The position numbers and the translations under genes are program-made. Under the pieces are notes generated by a model. The model saw nothing but the letters and a program-made list of their open reading frames with translations, had not been told where the DNA came from and did no database searches. Below, one piece after another: positions 15,339 to 23,319 of a stretch of DNA of 64,000 nucleotides. The stretch's first letter is position 1, and each line of letters starts with the position of its first letter. Origin of the DNA: Synechococcus sp. MU1617 (lineage in GTDB: Bacteria; Cyanobacteriota; Cyanobacteriia; PCC-6307; Cyanobiaceae). Where the stretch lies: NCBI RefSeq assembly GCF_020514235.1, contig NZ_VTLB01000001.1, positions 372,001 to 436,000 on the forward strand. Direction: 5' to 3'.

Positions 15339-17102
15339 GTGCTCCCCCAGCTCAAAGCGTTGTTGCTGGCGCTGAGCCTTTGGAGCAGCCTCCCCGCAGC
15401 GGCAGCCCCGATCAGCCGCGACGATCCGGAATCCAGCATCCCCAACAGCAGAGGCATCTCCACCGCCCGCGGATCCGCCGTGGTGGTCACCGCCAATCCT
15501 CTCGCCAGCGCGGCGGCGCTGGTTGCGCTGAAGAACGGCGGCAGCGCCATCGATGCTCTGATCACAGCCCAGGCGGTGCTGGGAGTAGTGGAACCCCAGA
15601 GCTCCGGCCTGGCGGGTGGCGGTTTTCTGCTGCACTGGGATGCCAAGCAACGCCAGCTTGCAGCGCTGGATGGCCGTGAAGTGGCCCCCGAACGCAGCCG
15701 CCCCGGCGACCTGCTCGATGCTGAGGGGAATCCCATCCCCTGGCGACAGGCCACCAGCCAAGCCAACGCCATCGGCATTCCCGGCACCGTGGCCCTGCTC
15801 TGGCAGGCCCATCAAAACCACGGCCGGCTGCCCTGGGCACAAACCCTGCAACCGGCGATCCGCCTTGCCAGCGATGGCTTCCTGCCGAGCCCACGGCTGT
15901 TGCGCTCCATTCGCCTGGCCAAGCGTTTTGGCGTGGCCCACAGCCCTGACTTTCAAGCGCTCTACCTGCCCGGCGGCCAGCCACCCGCAGCAGATCAACC
16001 CTTTCGCAACCCAGCCCTGGCACGCACCATGAGTCTGCTGGCCAAGGAAGGTGGCCAGGCCTTTTATCAAGGGCCTGTGGCGCAGCAGATCCTGGGCGGG
16101 ATCAACGCCCTGCAGGCCAGCGAGCCGAACTTCCGGGGATGGAGCTCCACTGATCTGAGCAGCTATGCCGTAGTCCGGCGCACCCCCCTCTGCAGCGAGC
16201 AGCTGCAGCACCGGATCTGCACGATGCCACCCCCCAGCAGCGGTGGCTTGGCGCTGCTGCAAACCCTGGCACTGCTGAACCAAACCACCAACCTGGCCAG
16301 CTCCAGCGCTGGGGAGCCGCAGGTGTGGCGGCAGCTGGCCCGCGCCCAGGCCTGGGCCGATGCCGACCGCCTGTACTGGGTGCATGACCCGATCGATAGA
16401 GCGGTGCCCAGCACAGACCTGCTGGATCCGGCCTACATCGCCAGCCGGGCCAGAGCCATGCAGCGCGCCAACGGCGCAAGGCCAACGCCGGGGTTGCCCC
16501 CAGGCATCGATCGCTATCCCTACGGCCGGCCGGATCGGGGCATCGAACAGGGCACCAGCCAGATCACGATCGTGGATGCCCGCGGCAACATCGCCTCCTA
16601 CACCTCCTCGGTGGAGACGATCTTCGGGAGTCGGCACCTGGTGGGAGGCATGGTGATGAACAATCAGCTCACCGATTTCGCCTTCAAGCCCAGCCTTGGC
16701 GACAAACCGGTCGCTAACCGCCGCCTGCCGGGACGGCGGCCGATGTCGTCGATGGCACCGACGCTGGTGTTCCGCAACGGCGAGCCGGTTCTCGCCCTAG
16801 GGAGCCCCGGCGGCCGCAGCATTCCCCATCTACTCAGCCGGGTGCTGCTGGCGTCCTTGGTCTGGAACGAACCGCCGGCGCGGGCGGTGGGCCTTCCCCA
16901 TCTCTCACGCCGGAGCACAACGCTGGTGCTGGAAAAGGATCCCCCGCTGCACTGGCCCTTTCCGCTGCAGCAGCTCACAAGCGAGGTAAGCCCGCGGCGT
17001 CAGAGCATCGCCAGCGGCACCGCTCTGCTGCAAAAAATCGGTACTGGCTGGCAGGGGGCCGCTGACCCGCGCCGCGAAGGCACGGCCCTGGCCCTGCCCT
17101 GA
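15339..17102 (+). CDS. ggt: Gamma-glutamyltransferase
   Basis: 587 residues, the usual size of the GGT precursor. A signal peptide (LKALLLALSLWSSLPAAAA) sends it to the periplasm. The N-terminal block GSAVVVTANPLASAAALVAL and LAGGGFLLHWD are GGT signatures. The catalytic Thr of the small subunit is in EQGTSQITIVDARG near residue 405, where the precursor self-cleaves. The C-terminal LGSPGGRSIPHLL is also typical. It transfers or hydrolyses gamma-glutamyl groups, for example from glutathione. GTG start. A 5-oxoprolinase at 40802 could complete gamma-glutamyl recycling. Confidence 0.93.
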   Translation: MLPQLKALLLALSLWSSLPAAAAPISRDDPESSIPNSRGISTARGSAVVVTANPLASAAALVALKNGGSAIDALITAQAVLGVVEPQSSGLAGGGFLLHWDAKQRQLAALDGREVAPERSRPGDLLDAEGNPIPWRQATSQANAIGIPGTVALLWQAHQNHGRLPWAQTLQPAIRLASDGFLPSPRLLRSIRLAKRFGVAHSPDFQALYLPGGQPPAADQPFRNPALARTMSLLAKEGGQAFYQGPVAQQILGGINALQASEPNFRGWSSTDLSSYAVVRRTPLCSEQLQHRICTMPPPSSGGLALLQTLALLNQTTNLASSSAGEPQVWRQLARAQAWADADRLYWVHDPIDRAVPSTDLLDPAYIASRARAMQRANGARPTPGLPPGIDRYPYGRPDRGIEQGTSQITIVDARGNIASYTSSVETIFGSRHLVGGMVMNNQLTDFAFKPSLGDKPVANRRLPGRRPMSSMAPTLVFRNGEPVLALGSPGGRSIPHLLSRVLLASLVWNEPPARAVGLPHLSRRSTTLVLEKDPPLHWPFPLQQLTSEVSPRRQSIASGTALLQKIGTGWQGAADPRREGTALALP

Positions 17103-17118
17103 TCCAGCAAACCAGCGA

Positions 17119-17511
17119 TCAGCCCTTGGAGCGCAGGTGAGTGAAACTCGGAACACCATTGCCCCAGGCACGGGTGATGGCCAGGATCAGCGCCCCGATC
17201 AGCGCCAGGTTCATCGCAAAGCCACTGTCCACCGGAAAGGTGTGGAAGATCAGCGTGGTGGGCACCAGGAAAAGCAGCAGCAGCGAGGCCCCCAGCACCG
17301 TGTTGCTGCCGAACACCAGCAGGATCGATCCAGCGATCAACACCACAATCCCCGCCACCAACAGCACAGAAGCCAGGGGTTCGGGGATGCCCTTGGAAGC
17401 AATGAAGCCTGCGGTTTCAGCGAAGTTGGTGAACTTGGCCGGCAGGGCATTCACAAACACGGCCGCCATCAGCACCCGGCCGAGGAAATCGAACAGCTTC
17501 GAAGCAGTCAT
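17119..17511 (-). CDS. DoxX family membrane protein
   Basis: About 130 residues from the ATG at 17511 (MTASKLFDFLGRVLMAAVFV), with four transmembrane helices. The N-terminal LGRVLMAAVFVNALPAKF, a central glycine-rich helix and a C-terminal NLALIGALILAI fit the DoxX/SURF4 fold. Members are linked to thiosulfate:quinone oxidoreductase or oxidative stress, but most are uncharacterised. An upstream extension to 17586 would cross a terminator. Confidence 0.75.
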   Translation of the reverse strand: MTASKLFDFLGRVLMAAVFVNALPAKFTNFAETAGFIASKGIPEPLASVLLVAGIVVLIAGSILLVFGSNTVLGASLLLLFLVPTTLIFHTFPVDSGFAMNLALIGALILAITRAWGNGVPSFTHLRSKG

Positions 17512-17587
17512 GGGGATCAGAAGCCCGCAGGGCAGAGGAGTCGTGACCAGCACCCTAGAGAGCAACTGTTCACCAAGAACAGCCATG

Positions 17588-17618
17588 AAAAACCCCTGAG
17601 GGGCGAGCCTCAGGGGTT
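17588..17618 (-). terminator. Intrinsic terminator (minus strand)
   Basis: On the minus strand AACCCCTGAGG / CCTCAGGGGTT, an 11-bp stem with six-base loop, then TTT. It ends a minus-strand RNA coming from 17620-17765, where I see no convincing gene, just upstream of the doxX-like gene. Confidence 0.75.
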
Positions 17619-17765
17619 GGTCCCCTCATGAACATCCGTCCGATATCAGCGTCGCCTGGGAGGCTGAAGAGCGGGGAGAGGAGAACCGGCCGCAACGGTT
17701 CGGATCTCCTACGCGCTGTTTCATGCACTGATTGGATGCACCGATTGATGCGCAGAACGAATTGT

Positions 17766-17778
17766 CCCCAGATGGGGG
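17766..17778. promoter_or_regulatory. CCCC-N4-GGGG palindrome, copy 2
   Basis: CCCCAGATGGGGG, 51 bases before the ATG at 17830. A minus-strand RNA ending at the 17588 terminator might start on its other side, so it may serve both directions. Confidence 0.5.
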
Positions 17779-17829
17779 ATGGATCAGCGCGTTGAGACGC
17801 AGTAAGACAGTTCCATTCGAGGCAAAGCC

Positions 17830-17964
17830 ATGAAGCTCGACCTTGCTCAAGCACAACCCATGGGAAGCCTCATTGTTGAGGGAACCCACCGCCCATTCCA
17901 CGCCCTTGCCTGCGCCCTGCGGCCAGCAACTGTGCGCATCGGACGAAAGGTTTCAGCGCAATGA
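17830..17964 (+). CDS. 44-residue hypothetical protein
   Basis: MKLDLAQAQPMGSLIVEGTH, then a basic C-terminus (RPATVRIGRKVSAQ). Its stop overlaps the start of the next gene (ATGA), so the two are translationally coupled. Preceded by the palindrome at 17766. Not recognised. Confidence 0.6.
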   Translation: MKLDLAQAQPMGSLIVEGTHRPFHALACALRPATVRIGRKVSAQ

Positions 17965-18134
17965 CAAACACTCCTCAACTTTTTCTGGTTCGAATCAAGA
18001 AAAACGACGGCAGCCAACACACACTGCAACTCAAGGCGGCCAATCGCCATGAGGCGCGCATCGTCGCCATGGAAACCGATGCCTATGTGCGCCGTTACCC
18101 AACCAGTGTGGATTCGATTCTTCAGGCCGCCTGA
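17961..18134 (+). CDS. 57-residue hypothetical protein
   Basis: Starts MTNTPQLFLVRIKKNDGSQH; a beta strand then a helix (AANRHEARIVAMETDAYVRR). Second gene of the coupled pair. Soluble. I recall similarly sized proteins in marine Synechococcus, without known function. Confidence 0.65.
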   Translation: MTNTPQLFLVRIKKNDGSQHTLQLKAANRHEARIVAMETDAYVRRYPTSVDSILQAA

Positions 18135-18189
18135 CGTCGCCTGACCATTGATCGAACGCTCAGGTTGCAGATCCCTCGCCTGACTATTG

Positions 18190-19071
18190 ATGCTGGAGAT
18201 CAAACCGTTCACGCCATCTGACCTCGACGTGGTCACAGGGATGGCCCGTGAACAGGATTTCGCTCCAGGGGTTGGGGATATCGAGATCTATGCCAACACC
18301 GACCGTCAGGGAATCTGGCTTGCCTGGCAAGACAATGCGCCGGTGGGCTGCATCGCCGCAGTCACCTACAACCCCAGTTACGCCTTCATCGGCCTGTTCG
18401 TGGTGAAGCCGCAGCATCGGGGGCAGGGAATCGGCCGTCGCCTCTGGCAACACGCCTTGAAAACCCTCAGCAGCGTGGAGTGCATCGGCCTGGAAGCCGC
18501 AGTCCAGATGGTGGGCTTTTACGAGAAAGCCGGATTTCAGAAGGACTGCGTCACCACACGCCGGCAGATGCTCTGCCGCAGTGATCAACCACAACACCCG
18601 AACACCACCCTGCTCCACCGCAGCGACATCACCGTTGTGCCACTGCGTGAAATCTCAATCGAGGCGATTCAGCTCTACGACGAACGCCACGAAATCAGCC
18701 CGCGTCCCCATTTCCTTGAACTGTGGTTACGCCACCGGGCAGGAGACGTCTTTGTGGCCAGGGATCCTCAGGGAGAGTGCCATGGCTACGTGCGCATTCG
18801 GCCCTGCCTGCTCCCGATCGGTGCAGGTTGGCGGGTGGGGCCCTGGCTGGCGGAAGATCCCGCCATGGCATCGCTGTTGCTGAACAACGCCATCGACCGA
18901 CATAAGGGAGTCGTTCTGATCGACACCCCGGGGCATAACCCGTCTGCCAAAACGATCACGACAGCGAAGGGCTTCAAACCAATGGGCTCGACTGTGCGCA
19001 TGTACAAGGGCCTGATGCCGGAGGGCCACGACCGCAACGTTTATGGCTTGGCCTGCCTCGAGCTCGGTTGA
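18190..19071 (+). CDS. GNAT-family N-acetyltransferase
   Basis: About 293 residues. The N-terminal domain (residues 1-125) has the GNAT acetyl-CoA motif VVKPQHRGQGIGRRLWQHAL (Q/RxxGxG/A) and a preceding FIGLFVV strand. The C-terminal half (from about 150) resembles the second, degenerate domain of YitH/acetyltransferase-18 type proteins. The acceptor is unknown. The ATG at 18190 is preferred over the TTG three bases earlier. Its 3' end overlaps the convergent gene at 19041. Confidence 0.85.
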   Translation: MLEIKPFTPSDLDVVTGMAREQDFAPGVGDIEIYANTDRQGIWLAWQDNAPVGCIAAVTYNPSYAFIGLFVVKPQHRGQGIGRRLWQHALKTLSSVECIGLEAAVQMVGFYEKAGFQKDCVTTRRQMLCRSDQPQHPNTTLLHRSDITVVPLREISIEAIQLYDERHEISPRPHFLELWLRHRAGDVFVARDPQGECHGYVRIRPCLLPIGAGWRVGPWLAEDPAMASLLLNNAIDRHKGVVLIDTPGHNPSAKTITTAKGFKPMGSTVRMYKGLMPEGHDRNVYGLACLELG

Positions 19072-19214
19072 ATCCGAGGGTCGAGCAACCACTCCCTGAA
19101 TTCCTGAGTCAGCGCGTAGCTGTCTTCATAGCGTTGCGCTTGATCAAGGGCTGTAATCCTCTGCATCACCTCGGTCACGACTTGGGCCTTGATGGAATCA
19201 GCTTCGATTGACAT
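19041..19214 (-). CDS. 57-residue hypothetical protein overlapping the GNAT gene tail to tail
   Basis: MSIEADSIKAQVVTEVMQRI, then ALDQAQRYEDSYALTQEFRE; helical and acidic. A GGAGGG ribosome site precedes two adjacent ATGs (19217 and 19214). Its last 31 bases overlap the end of the GNAT gene on the other strand. It follows the small gene at 19224 on the same strand, ten bases away. Confidence 0.55.
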   Translation of the reverse strand: MSIEADSIKAQVVTEVMQRITALDQAQRYEDSYALTQEFREWLLDPRIQPSSRQAKP

Positions 19215-19223
19215 CATCCCTCC

Positions 19224-19451
19224 TTAGGCATCGGTCTCTGACAAAAATTCGGCCTGGATCATCAACATCAACCGCTCAGGAGATTTGTATTGCCTTGGCA
19301 AGGAGCGGTGCAACAATCGCAAACGATCCCAACAGAGTGTTCGCTCAAGTTCAGCACTTGTTTTCCTCTGCTTGATCAGCATCTTCAAGGCCTTGCAGTA
19401 CAGCGGATACTTGGCCTCGAGCTCTCCGATGCTGAGGTTGGATGTGCTCAT
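19224..19451 (-). CDS. Small hypothetical protein, paralogue of 20648-20887
   Basis: 75 residues from the ATG at 19451. The C-terminal part CWDRLRLLHRSLPRQYKSPE aligns with CWQRLNRLHQALPDRYGNPR in the protein at 20648-20887, as do the following L(x)L(x)xQA residues. Both genes have a CCCC-N4-GGGG palindrome about 55 bases before the start. Soluble and helical; function unknown. An ATG at 19466 would add five residues. Confidence 0.65.
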   Translation of the reverse strand: MSTSNLSIGELEAKYPLYCKALKMLIKQRKTSAELERTLCWDRLRLLHRSLPRQYKSPERLMLMIQAEFLSETDA

Positions 19452-19505
19452 TGATTCTTCGCGCTCCATAGAGAACTCTGCAGCGCATGAGGCCATTGCA
19501 TCGCC

Positions 19506-19518
19506 TCCCATATGGGGA
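19506..19518. promoter_or_regulatory. CCC-N4-GGGG palindrome, copy 3 (facing minus)
   Basis: On the plus strand TCCCATATGGGGA, 55 bases from the start of the minus-strand gene at 19451. It lies 12 bases from copy 4, between two divergent genes, so each copy may serve one direction. Confidence 0.5.
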
Positions 19519-19530
19519 CAATCGCTCTGT

Positions 19531-19545
19531 CCCCGGATGGGGGTA
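19531..19545. promoter_or_regulatory. CCCC-N4-GGGG palindrome, copy 4 (facing plus)
   Basis: CCCCGGATGGGGGTA. It is 27 bases before the ATG at 19572 and 51 bases before the GTG at 19596; the second spacing matches the other copies. Confidence 0.55.
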
Positions 19546-19571
19546 GCTGAACGATCCAGTAAGTGCGTTAG

Positions 19572-19814
19572 ATGCCTTTGATTGCAATTTTGAGCGTGGA
19601 ATCAATCGAAACCCACATCGCCAAAGACCGTGAGGAACTAGCCAAGGCGGAAGCGAGCGGAGACCAGGCCAAGGCGCGTCACTACGCCACCGAACTCGAA
19701 GGGCTCGAGACCTATCGAAGCCACCATCCCGATGAGCACAAGGACCCCACCTCCCTCGAGGTCCATTGCGACCTGAATCCCGAGGCTCCGGAATGCCGGG
19801 TCTATGACGACTGA
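19572..19814 (+). CDS. CP12-like protein
   Basis: 80 residues. The C-terminus VHCDLNPEAPECRVYDD is a near-perfect CP12 C-terminal module: two Cys (66 and 75) eight residues apart and RxYDD, which in CP12 forms a redox disulfide and docks into GAPDH. The N-terminal Cys pair is missing and the AWDxVEEL element is replaced by ATELEGLETY, so PRK binding is doubtful. The real start may be the GTG at 19596, giving (V)ESIETHIAKDREEL, closer to CP12 N-termini. Followed by a LuxR-type regulator. Confidence 0.78.
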   Translation: MPLIAILSVESIETHIAKDREELAKAEASGDQAKARHYATELEGLETYRSHHPDEHKDPTSLEVHCDLNPEAPECRVYDD

Positions 19815-19877
19815 CGACGGTCGAAACCATATGGGCCGGGTGGCCCGCAAAGATGGATAAAAGATGCAGGGAATCCC

Positions 19878-20564
19878 ATGGATCTGACCCCATACCTGCA
19901 GAGCGAACCCTCATCTCCCGACGAAGAGCCCCTGCTTTCCGTTGCCATCAACGGAAGCATTGCCTTAGCAATGAAGGGGAGATTCTTCCTGCGCTGTTTC
20001 TGCGAAAGTTTCAGCGAAAGATCTCGCATCGGATGTGCTGTCACTGATGAAGAGTCCTGCCTGAGTTATCTCAAAAGGAATTCATTTGAGCTGCTTCTCT
20101 GCACGGATCTGCTTGAAAAAGGCAATGGCTTTGAGCTGGCACGCAAAGCCCGAGAACATCAACCCGGCCTGAAAGTTGTGGTGCTGGCGTTGAGCGATGC
20201 CATTCCGGTGGAGTACGACAATGCACCCTGGCTGGAAGCCGTGGTTGCCGAAGCCGACATCATCGAAGACCGCAAACCCCTTGAGGCAGCAGTGCTTGCG
20301 GTAATGGGGCATCACTCCTACCGCAGCCCATCCCTGCGCTCGGATGAACTTCCCTATCTCAGCTGCCCGCGACTAACACCACGGGAATACGAAGTTCTCG
20401 ACCGCCTCGCCCGCGGCATGTCCGACCGGGAAATTGCCGAAGATCTCATCGTCACCGAAGAGACCGCGCGTACCTACACCAAGCGGCTGTTGCGCACCCT
20501 TGAAGTGAACAACCGGGTTCAGGCGGTGTTGAAGGGAATGCGCTGCGGGATGGTTCAAATCTGA
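19878..20564 (+). CDS. LuxR/NarL-type response regulator
   Basis: 228 residues. The first 130 have a receiver-like layout with an Asp after a hydrophobic strand (LLLCTDLLEKGNGFELARKA) at the phospho-acceptor place; the later VLALS strand also fits, but the conserved Lys region is degenerate (ADIIEDRK). The C-terminal 70 residues are a clear LuxR HTH: LTPREYEVLDRLARGMSDRE and IAEDLIVTEETARTYTKRLL. No histidine kinase is nearby. It is a candidate to bind the palindromes on either side (19506, 19531, 20577). Confidence 0.85.
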   Translation: MDLTPYLQSEPSSPDEEPLLSVAINGSIALAMKGRFFLRCFCESFSERSRIGCAVTDEESCLSYLKRNSFELLLCTDLLEKGNGFELARKAREHQPGLKVVVLALSDAIPVEYDNAPWLEAVVAEADIIEDRKPLEAAVLAVMGHHSYRSPSLRSDELPYLSCPRLTPREYEVLDRLARGMSDREIAEDLIVTEETARTYTKRLLRTLEVNNRVQAVLKGMRCGMVQI

Positions 20565-20576
20565 GCGAACGATTCA

Positions 20577-20591
20577 CCCCAGATGGGGGTA
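20577..20591. promoter_or_regulatory. CCCC-N4-GGGG palindrome, copy 5
   Basis: CCCCAGATGGGGGTA, 57 bases before the ATG at 20648. It starts 13 bases after the stop of the LuxR-type gene. Confidence 0.55.
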
Positions 20592-20647
20592 GAGGTCAAG
20601 ACCCTGCCCAGGCGTCAATGGGTAGCGATCAGTGATATCGCGACGAG

Positions 20648-20887
20648 ATGGCAGTAGTCACCTTCACCCAAGAACCGTCCCTGGCAGAACTGCGGGAAAC
20701 TGAAGCGCTGTACACCCGCGCCATGGAATACCTGGTGGCGGATGGCGTGAAAGAAGGAGAGGCCAGAGAGAGCGTCTGCTGGCAACGACTGAACCGACTG
20801 CATCAGGCCCTCCCTGACCGTTACGGCAATCCCCGCGCGCTTTTCCTTGCGCTTCAGGCCCATCAGCGAAGCCAGAAGGCTGCGTAG
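20648..20887 (+). CDS. Small hypothetical protein, paralogue of 19224-19451
   Basis: 79 residues, helical, soluble. Shares the CWxRLxRLHxxLPxxYxxP block with the protein at 19224. Its promoter region carries palindrome copy 5. It may be cotranscribed with 20911-21174. Function unknown. Confidence 0.7.
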   Translation: MAVVTFTQEPSLAELRETEALYTRAMEYLVADGVKEGEARESVCWQRLNRLHQALPDRYGNPRALFLALQAHQRSQKAA

Positions 20888-20910
20888 GTGTCTCGGCACT
20901 GAATCAGCCC

Positions 20911-21174
20911 ATGGACAGTGAATATCAGCCGATCAGCCGGGTGGAACGGTTACTGGCAGCTCACCCCTGGTTGCTCGAGGCCCAGGCCTGGAAACTGCTC
21001 AGCATCAAATACGTGCTGATGGGCCCGGAGCTCACCATCCACAATCCTGATCACCTCCAACTGATCATGCAGGAGTGGGCCGATCATCTGGTGGAGATGG
21101 ATGAAGCTGCACTTCGGCAAATGTGTGCCTGGATCGATCGAAGCCGTGTGGAGGGTGAGCAGGACGAGCTCTGA
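20911..21174 (+). CDS. Small hypothetical protein
   Basis: 87 residues, helical, acidic (MDSEYQPISRVERLLAAHPW; LIMQEWADHLVEMDEAALRQ). It starts 23 bases after the gene before it. No domain recognised. Confidence 0.7.
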   Translation: MDSEYQPISRVERLLAAHPWLLEAQAWKLLSIKYVLMGPELTIHNPDHLQLIMQEWADHLVEMDEAALRQMCAWIDRSRVEGEQDEL

Positions 21175-21202
21175 CGCTCACCCAAGCAGCACGCGATCAA
21201 CA

Positions 21203-21367
21203 TCACTCCACCAGAAATTCATTTCGCAGGGCACGCGCATCCTGAATCCGCTGCCCCACCGCGAGCTGGCGGAGACGAGTGTTCAACCAAGCGCGAAGTC
21301 GGGTGGAAGACACCGACTTGTTCAGCAGACCATCCGAAGGCTCAGGCGTGCCGAAGGGAATGGTCAT
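21203..21367 (-). CDS. 54-residue hypothetical protein
   Basis: MTIPFGTPEPSDGLLNKSVS, then a basic helix (TRLRAWLNTRLRQLAVGQRI). Convergent with 20911-21174, 28 bases apart. The composition is protein-like; not recognised. Confidence 0.5.
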   Translation of the reverse strand: MTIPFGTPEPSDGLLNKSVSSTRLRAWLNTRLRQLAVGQRIQDARALRNEFLVE

Positions 21368-21852
21368 CAGCCTCGCACGGTGGTTAAGGCTAATGAGATG
21401 TCTGCCACGCCACCCCCACTTTCAGCTATTTCTCCCCTGAAAGGCAATGCGTGTTCGTGCGGATTGTCAGGGCCTGGCCCAGCCCCAAGACTGTGTGCAT
21501 CGAGATCGGAGGCGTCCATGCGAGACGACGGTCCAACCGAGCAGACATCAGAAGCAAGCTGACTTTCAGGCCCCTGCTCCAACAGTTTTCACACCTCTTG
21601 TTGGGTGAGCCCTTCGACAGGCCTTGTGCGAAAGGCCAGGCCGATCGGCACTCCATCTGCACCGTGCCAGGTGCCCTAAGGAGCTCCCATCACCCGACCC
21701 CTTGGAACATGGCCCCAGGCGCCATAAGCCAGACGCTTCGACCTTCCTTCAGCGATACCTGATGGATTGCGTCATGCACAAACGAGCGAGTTAGGCCGCC
21801 TGTTCATCGGAACGGGACGGCCACGTCAACCCTGAACAACACTGTTCAGACA
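21368..21852. other. Intergenic stretch with a possible decayed gene
   Basis: No intact gene. On the minus strand near 21600-21760, one frame reads GIAEGRSKRLAYGAWGHVPR, a stop, then GTWHGADGVPIGLAFRTRPV. This could be a gene with a nonsense codon, but a second frame is equally plausible, so I do not call it. Confidence 0.35.
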
Positions 21853-21892
21853 CAGACCCCCGGCCCCTTCCGTCACAGGGACCGGGGGTCTG
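21853..21892 (-). terminator. Strong GC hairpin after the 21901 gene
   Basis: CAGACCCCCGG / CCGGGGGTCTG, an 11-bp perfect stem lying directly after the stop of the minus-strand gene at 21901. No T-run follows, but the position suggests termination or 3'-end stabilisation. Confidence 0.6.
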
Positions 21893-21900
21893 CTGCTGAA

Positions 21901-22320
21901 TCAGGCCTTGCGCTTTTGATCAGCCTGCCGAAGTTGCTCCCGCAGGATGATCGGATCATCACAGTGAGATCTGCGGTAGAGCGCTTTGATCTTGCGTGAC
22001 TCCTCATCGAGTAATTCCAGCTCAACCGCGTCCGCCATTCCTACGGTGAAATCTTCGATCTGGCGGTCTTCAAACTGATTCTCCAGAGCCATCAACTCCT
22101 TCAACGAATCACTCATATACAGACAACTCGACGCCATCAATTTGAGATTTTCCCGAATCTTGAGGTCTGCCTGCTCGCGCACATCCCGAGCCTTTTCCAG
22201 CGTGGCAATCAGATCAACACTGGCCGACTCCTCAATCGTTGCAGCAGACACCGTTGAGGTTGCTGCACAACCCAGCACCAGCACCAAGAGCACCGCCAGA
22301 ACGGATTGCAGAACCTTCAT
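21901..22320 (-). CDS. Exported hypothetical protein
   Basis: 139 residues from the ATG at 22320. MKVLQSVLAVLLVLVLGCAA is a signal peptide with a lipobox-like VLGC, so it may be a lipoprotein. The mature part is a long charged helix (KARDVREQADLKIRENLKLM; ALENQFEDRQIEDF) with Cys at both ends (SSCLYM, SHCDD). Function unknown. Confidence 0.7.
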   Translation of the reverse strand: MKVLQSVLAVLLVLVLGCAATSTVSAATIEESASVDLIATLEKARDVREQADLKIRENLKLMASSCLYMSDSLKELMALENQFEDRQIEDFTVGMADAVELELLDEESRKIKALYRRSHCDDPIILREQLRQADQKRKA

Positions 22321-22378
22321 CGGAACCCCAGAAGACATGTCACGTTAAGGGGAGTGGTGAGACGACGTCCCCTCAAAA

Positions 22379-22585
22379 GTGGGAGACATCTCCTTGGATC
22401 CGCGCCCACAACCCCTCGAGTGGGTGATGTGTGGACAACTCGATCTGCTGATTGAACCGCTCAAGGGGTGCAAAGGGGTCTACGCCCATCGGCAGAACCT
22501 GCTGCAACGGGTGATGCGCATGCCGGATCTGGAGGTGCGCGATCACCTCAATCGCCTTAAGACAAGCGATTTTCCAGGCACCTAA
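22379..22585 (+). CDS. Small hypothetical protein
   Basis: 68 residues from a GTG, or 52 from the ATG at 22427 (MCGQLDLLIEPLKGCKGVYA). Contains CGQ and GCKG. The C-terminal helix (LQRVMRMPDLEVRDHLNRLK) is convincing. Cytosolic. Not recognised. Confidence 0.5.
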   Translation: MGDISLDPRPQPLEWVMCGQLDLLIEPLKGCKGVYAHRQNLLQRVMRMPDLEVRDHLNRLKTSDFPGT

Positions 22586-22716
22586 GGCACCACCAGTCCC
22601 GGAAGTCGATTCTTAAGGAATGCTGAGAGACGCGAAGAAAATCAAACCCGTATCGGTTGTCGCAGTCAGGTCCAATCGCGGATCCGTAGGACGACTCCAG
22701 TTTCAAGCGTGATCCC

Positions 22717-22899
22717 ATGGCCGAAACCCTGCGCCTGCCCTACTCCGTTCAAGGCAACGGAACAGTGGAATCGATCGGCAATCATCTGTATCGGGTCTGC
22801 GGACCGGCCGGGTGCACCGTTGTGATGGGGCTCAGCAACGCCCTTTACCTGAGCCGCAACGTGCCTGAAGTGGAGCAACACAACCGCTCACATCGATAA
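22717..22899 (+). CDS. 60-residue hypothetical protein
   Basis: MAETLRLPYSVQGNGTVESI, beta-rich, with VCGPAGCTVVMG (two Cys). Protein-like and short. A candidate small RNA follows. Not recognised. Confidence 0.6.
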   Translation: MAETLRLPYSVQGNGTVESIGNHLYRVCGPAGCTVVMGLSNALYLSRNVPEVEQHNRSHR

Positions 22900-22939
22900 C
22901 AAAAAAATTCTCCCCAGCCATGGAGCGAATCATCAAGCC

Positions 22940-23136
22940 GGAGCAATCCCCATCACCCGGCCAACTGCACCAGATCTTGATCCGATGGCTCGATAATACT
23001 CTTGAAGCCCCAGATCTAGGGGGAGCAATATCACTTATGCATCGCCCTTGATCACAAACAGACGCTGCATATGGTGGCCATGGTCGTTATATTGGGGTCC
23101 CCCATCACCCGGCCCGCCACTTCGGCGGGCTTTTTT
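22940..23136 (+). ncRNA. Candidate small RNA locus, copy B
   Basis: Same element order as 6040-6268: CAATCCCCATCACCCGGCC (22944-22962), a possible -10 GATAATACT near 22992-23000, CCATCACCCGGCCC, and a terminator GCCCGCC / GGCGGGC with six Ts (23112-23136). Between the shared blocks the two loci have diverged, with no conserved frame. A transcript of about 130-150 bases is inferred. Confidence 0.4.
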
Positions 23137-23319
23137 GTGGCCAGACCCCAGATCTAGCGCCGGACCAACACACTGCAGGCAGGGCACAAAAAAGGGAGGG
23201 TTCCCTAATCCCCCCCTGTTCGACGCAGTTTCCCCCTGTTCTGAGCTGGGGGTTACTCATTCATTGTGTATTCCCAGGAACTTAACGGCATCAGTGATTG
23301 CACCTAGCCAGTGGTCAGT

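Noticed and set aside
15192-16637. Long 481-codon open frame on the minus strand
   Set aside because: It lies opposite the gamma-glutamyltransferase gene. Its product is full of low-complexity Gly/Ala/Gln/Arg, as expected for the antisense of a GC-rich gene, and shows no domain.
21451-21762. 103-codon plus-strand frame
   Set aside because: No ribosome site or recognisable pattern; the reverse strand carries better protein-like fragments, though none is intact.
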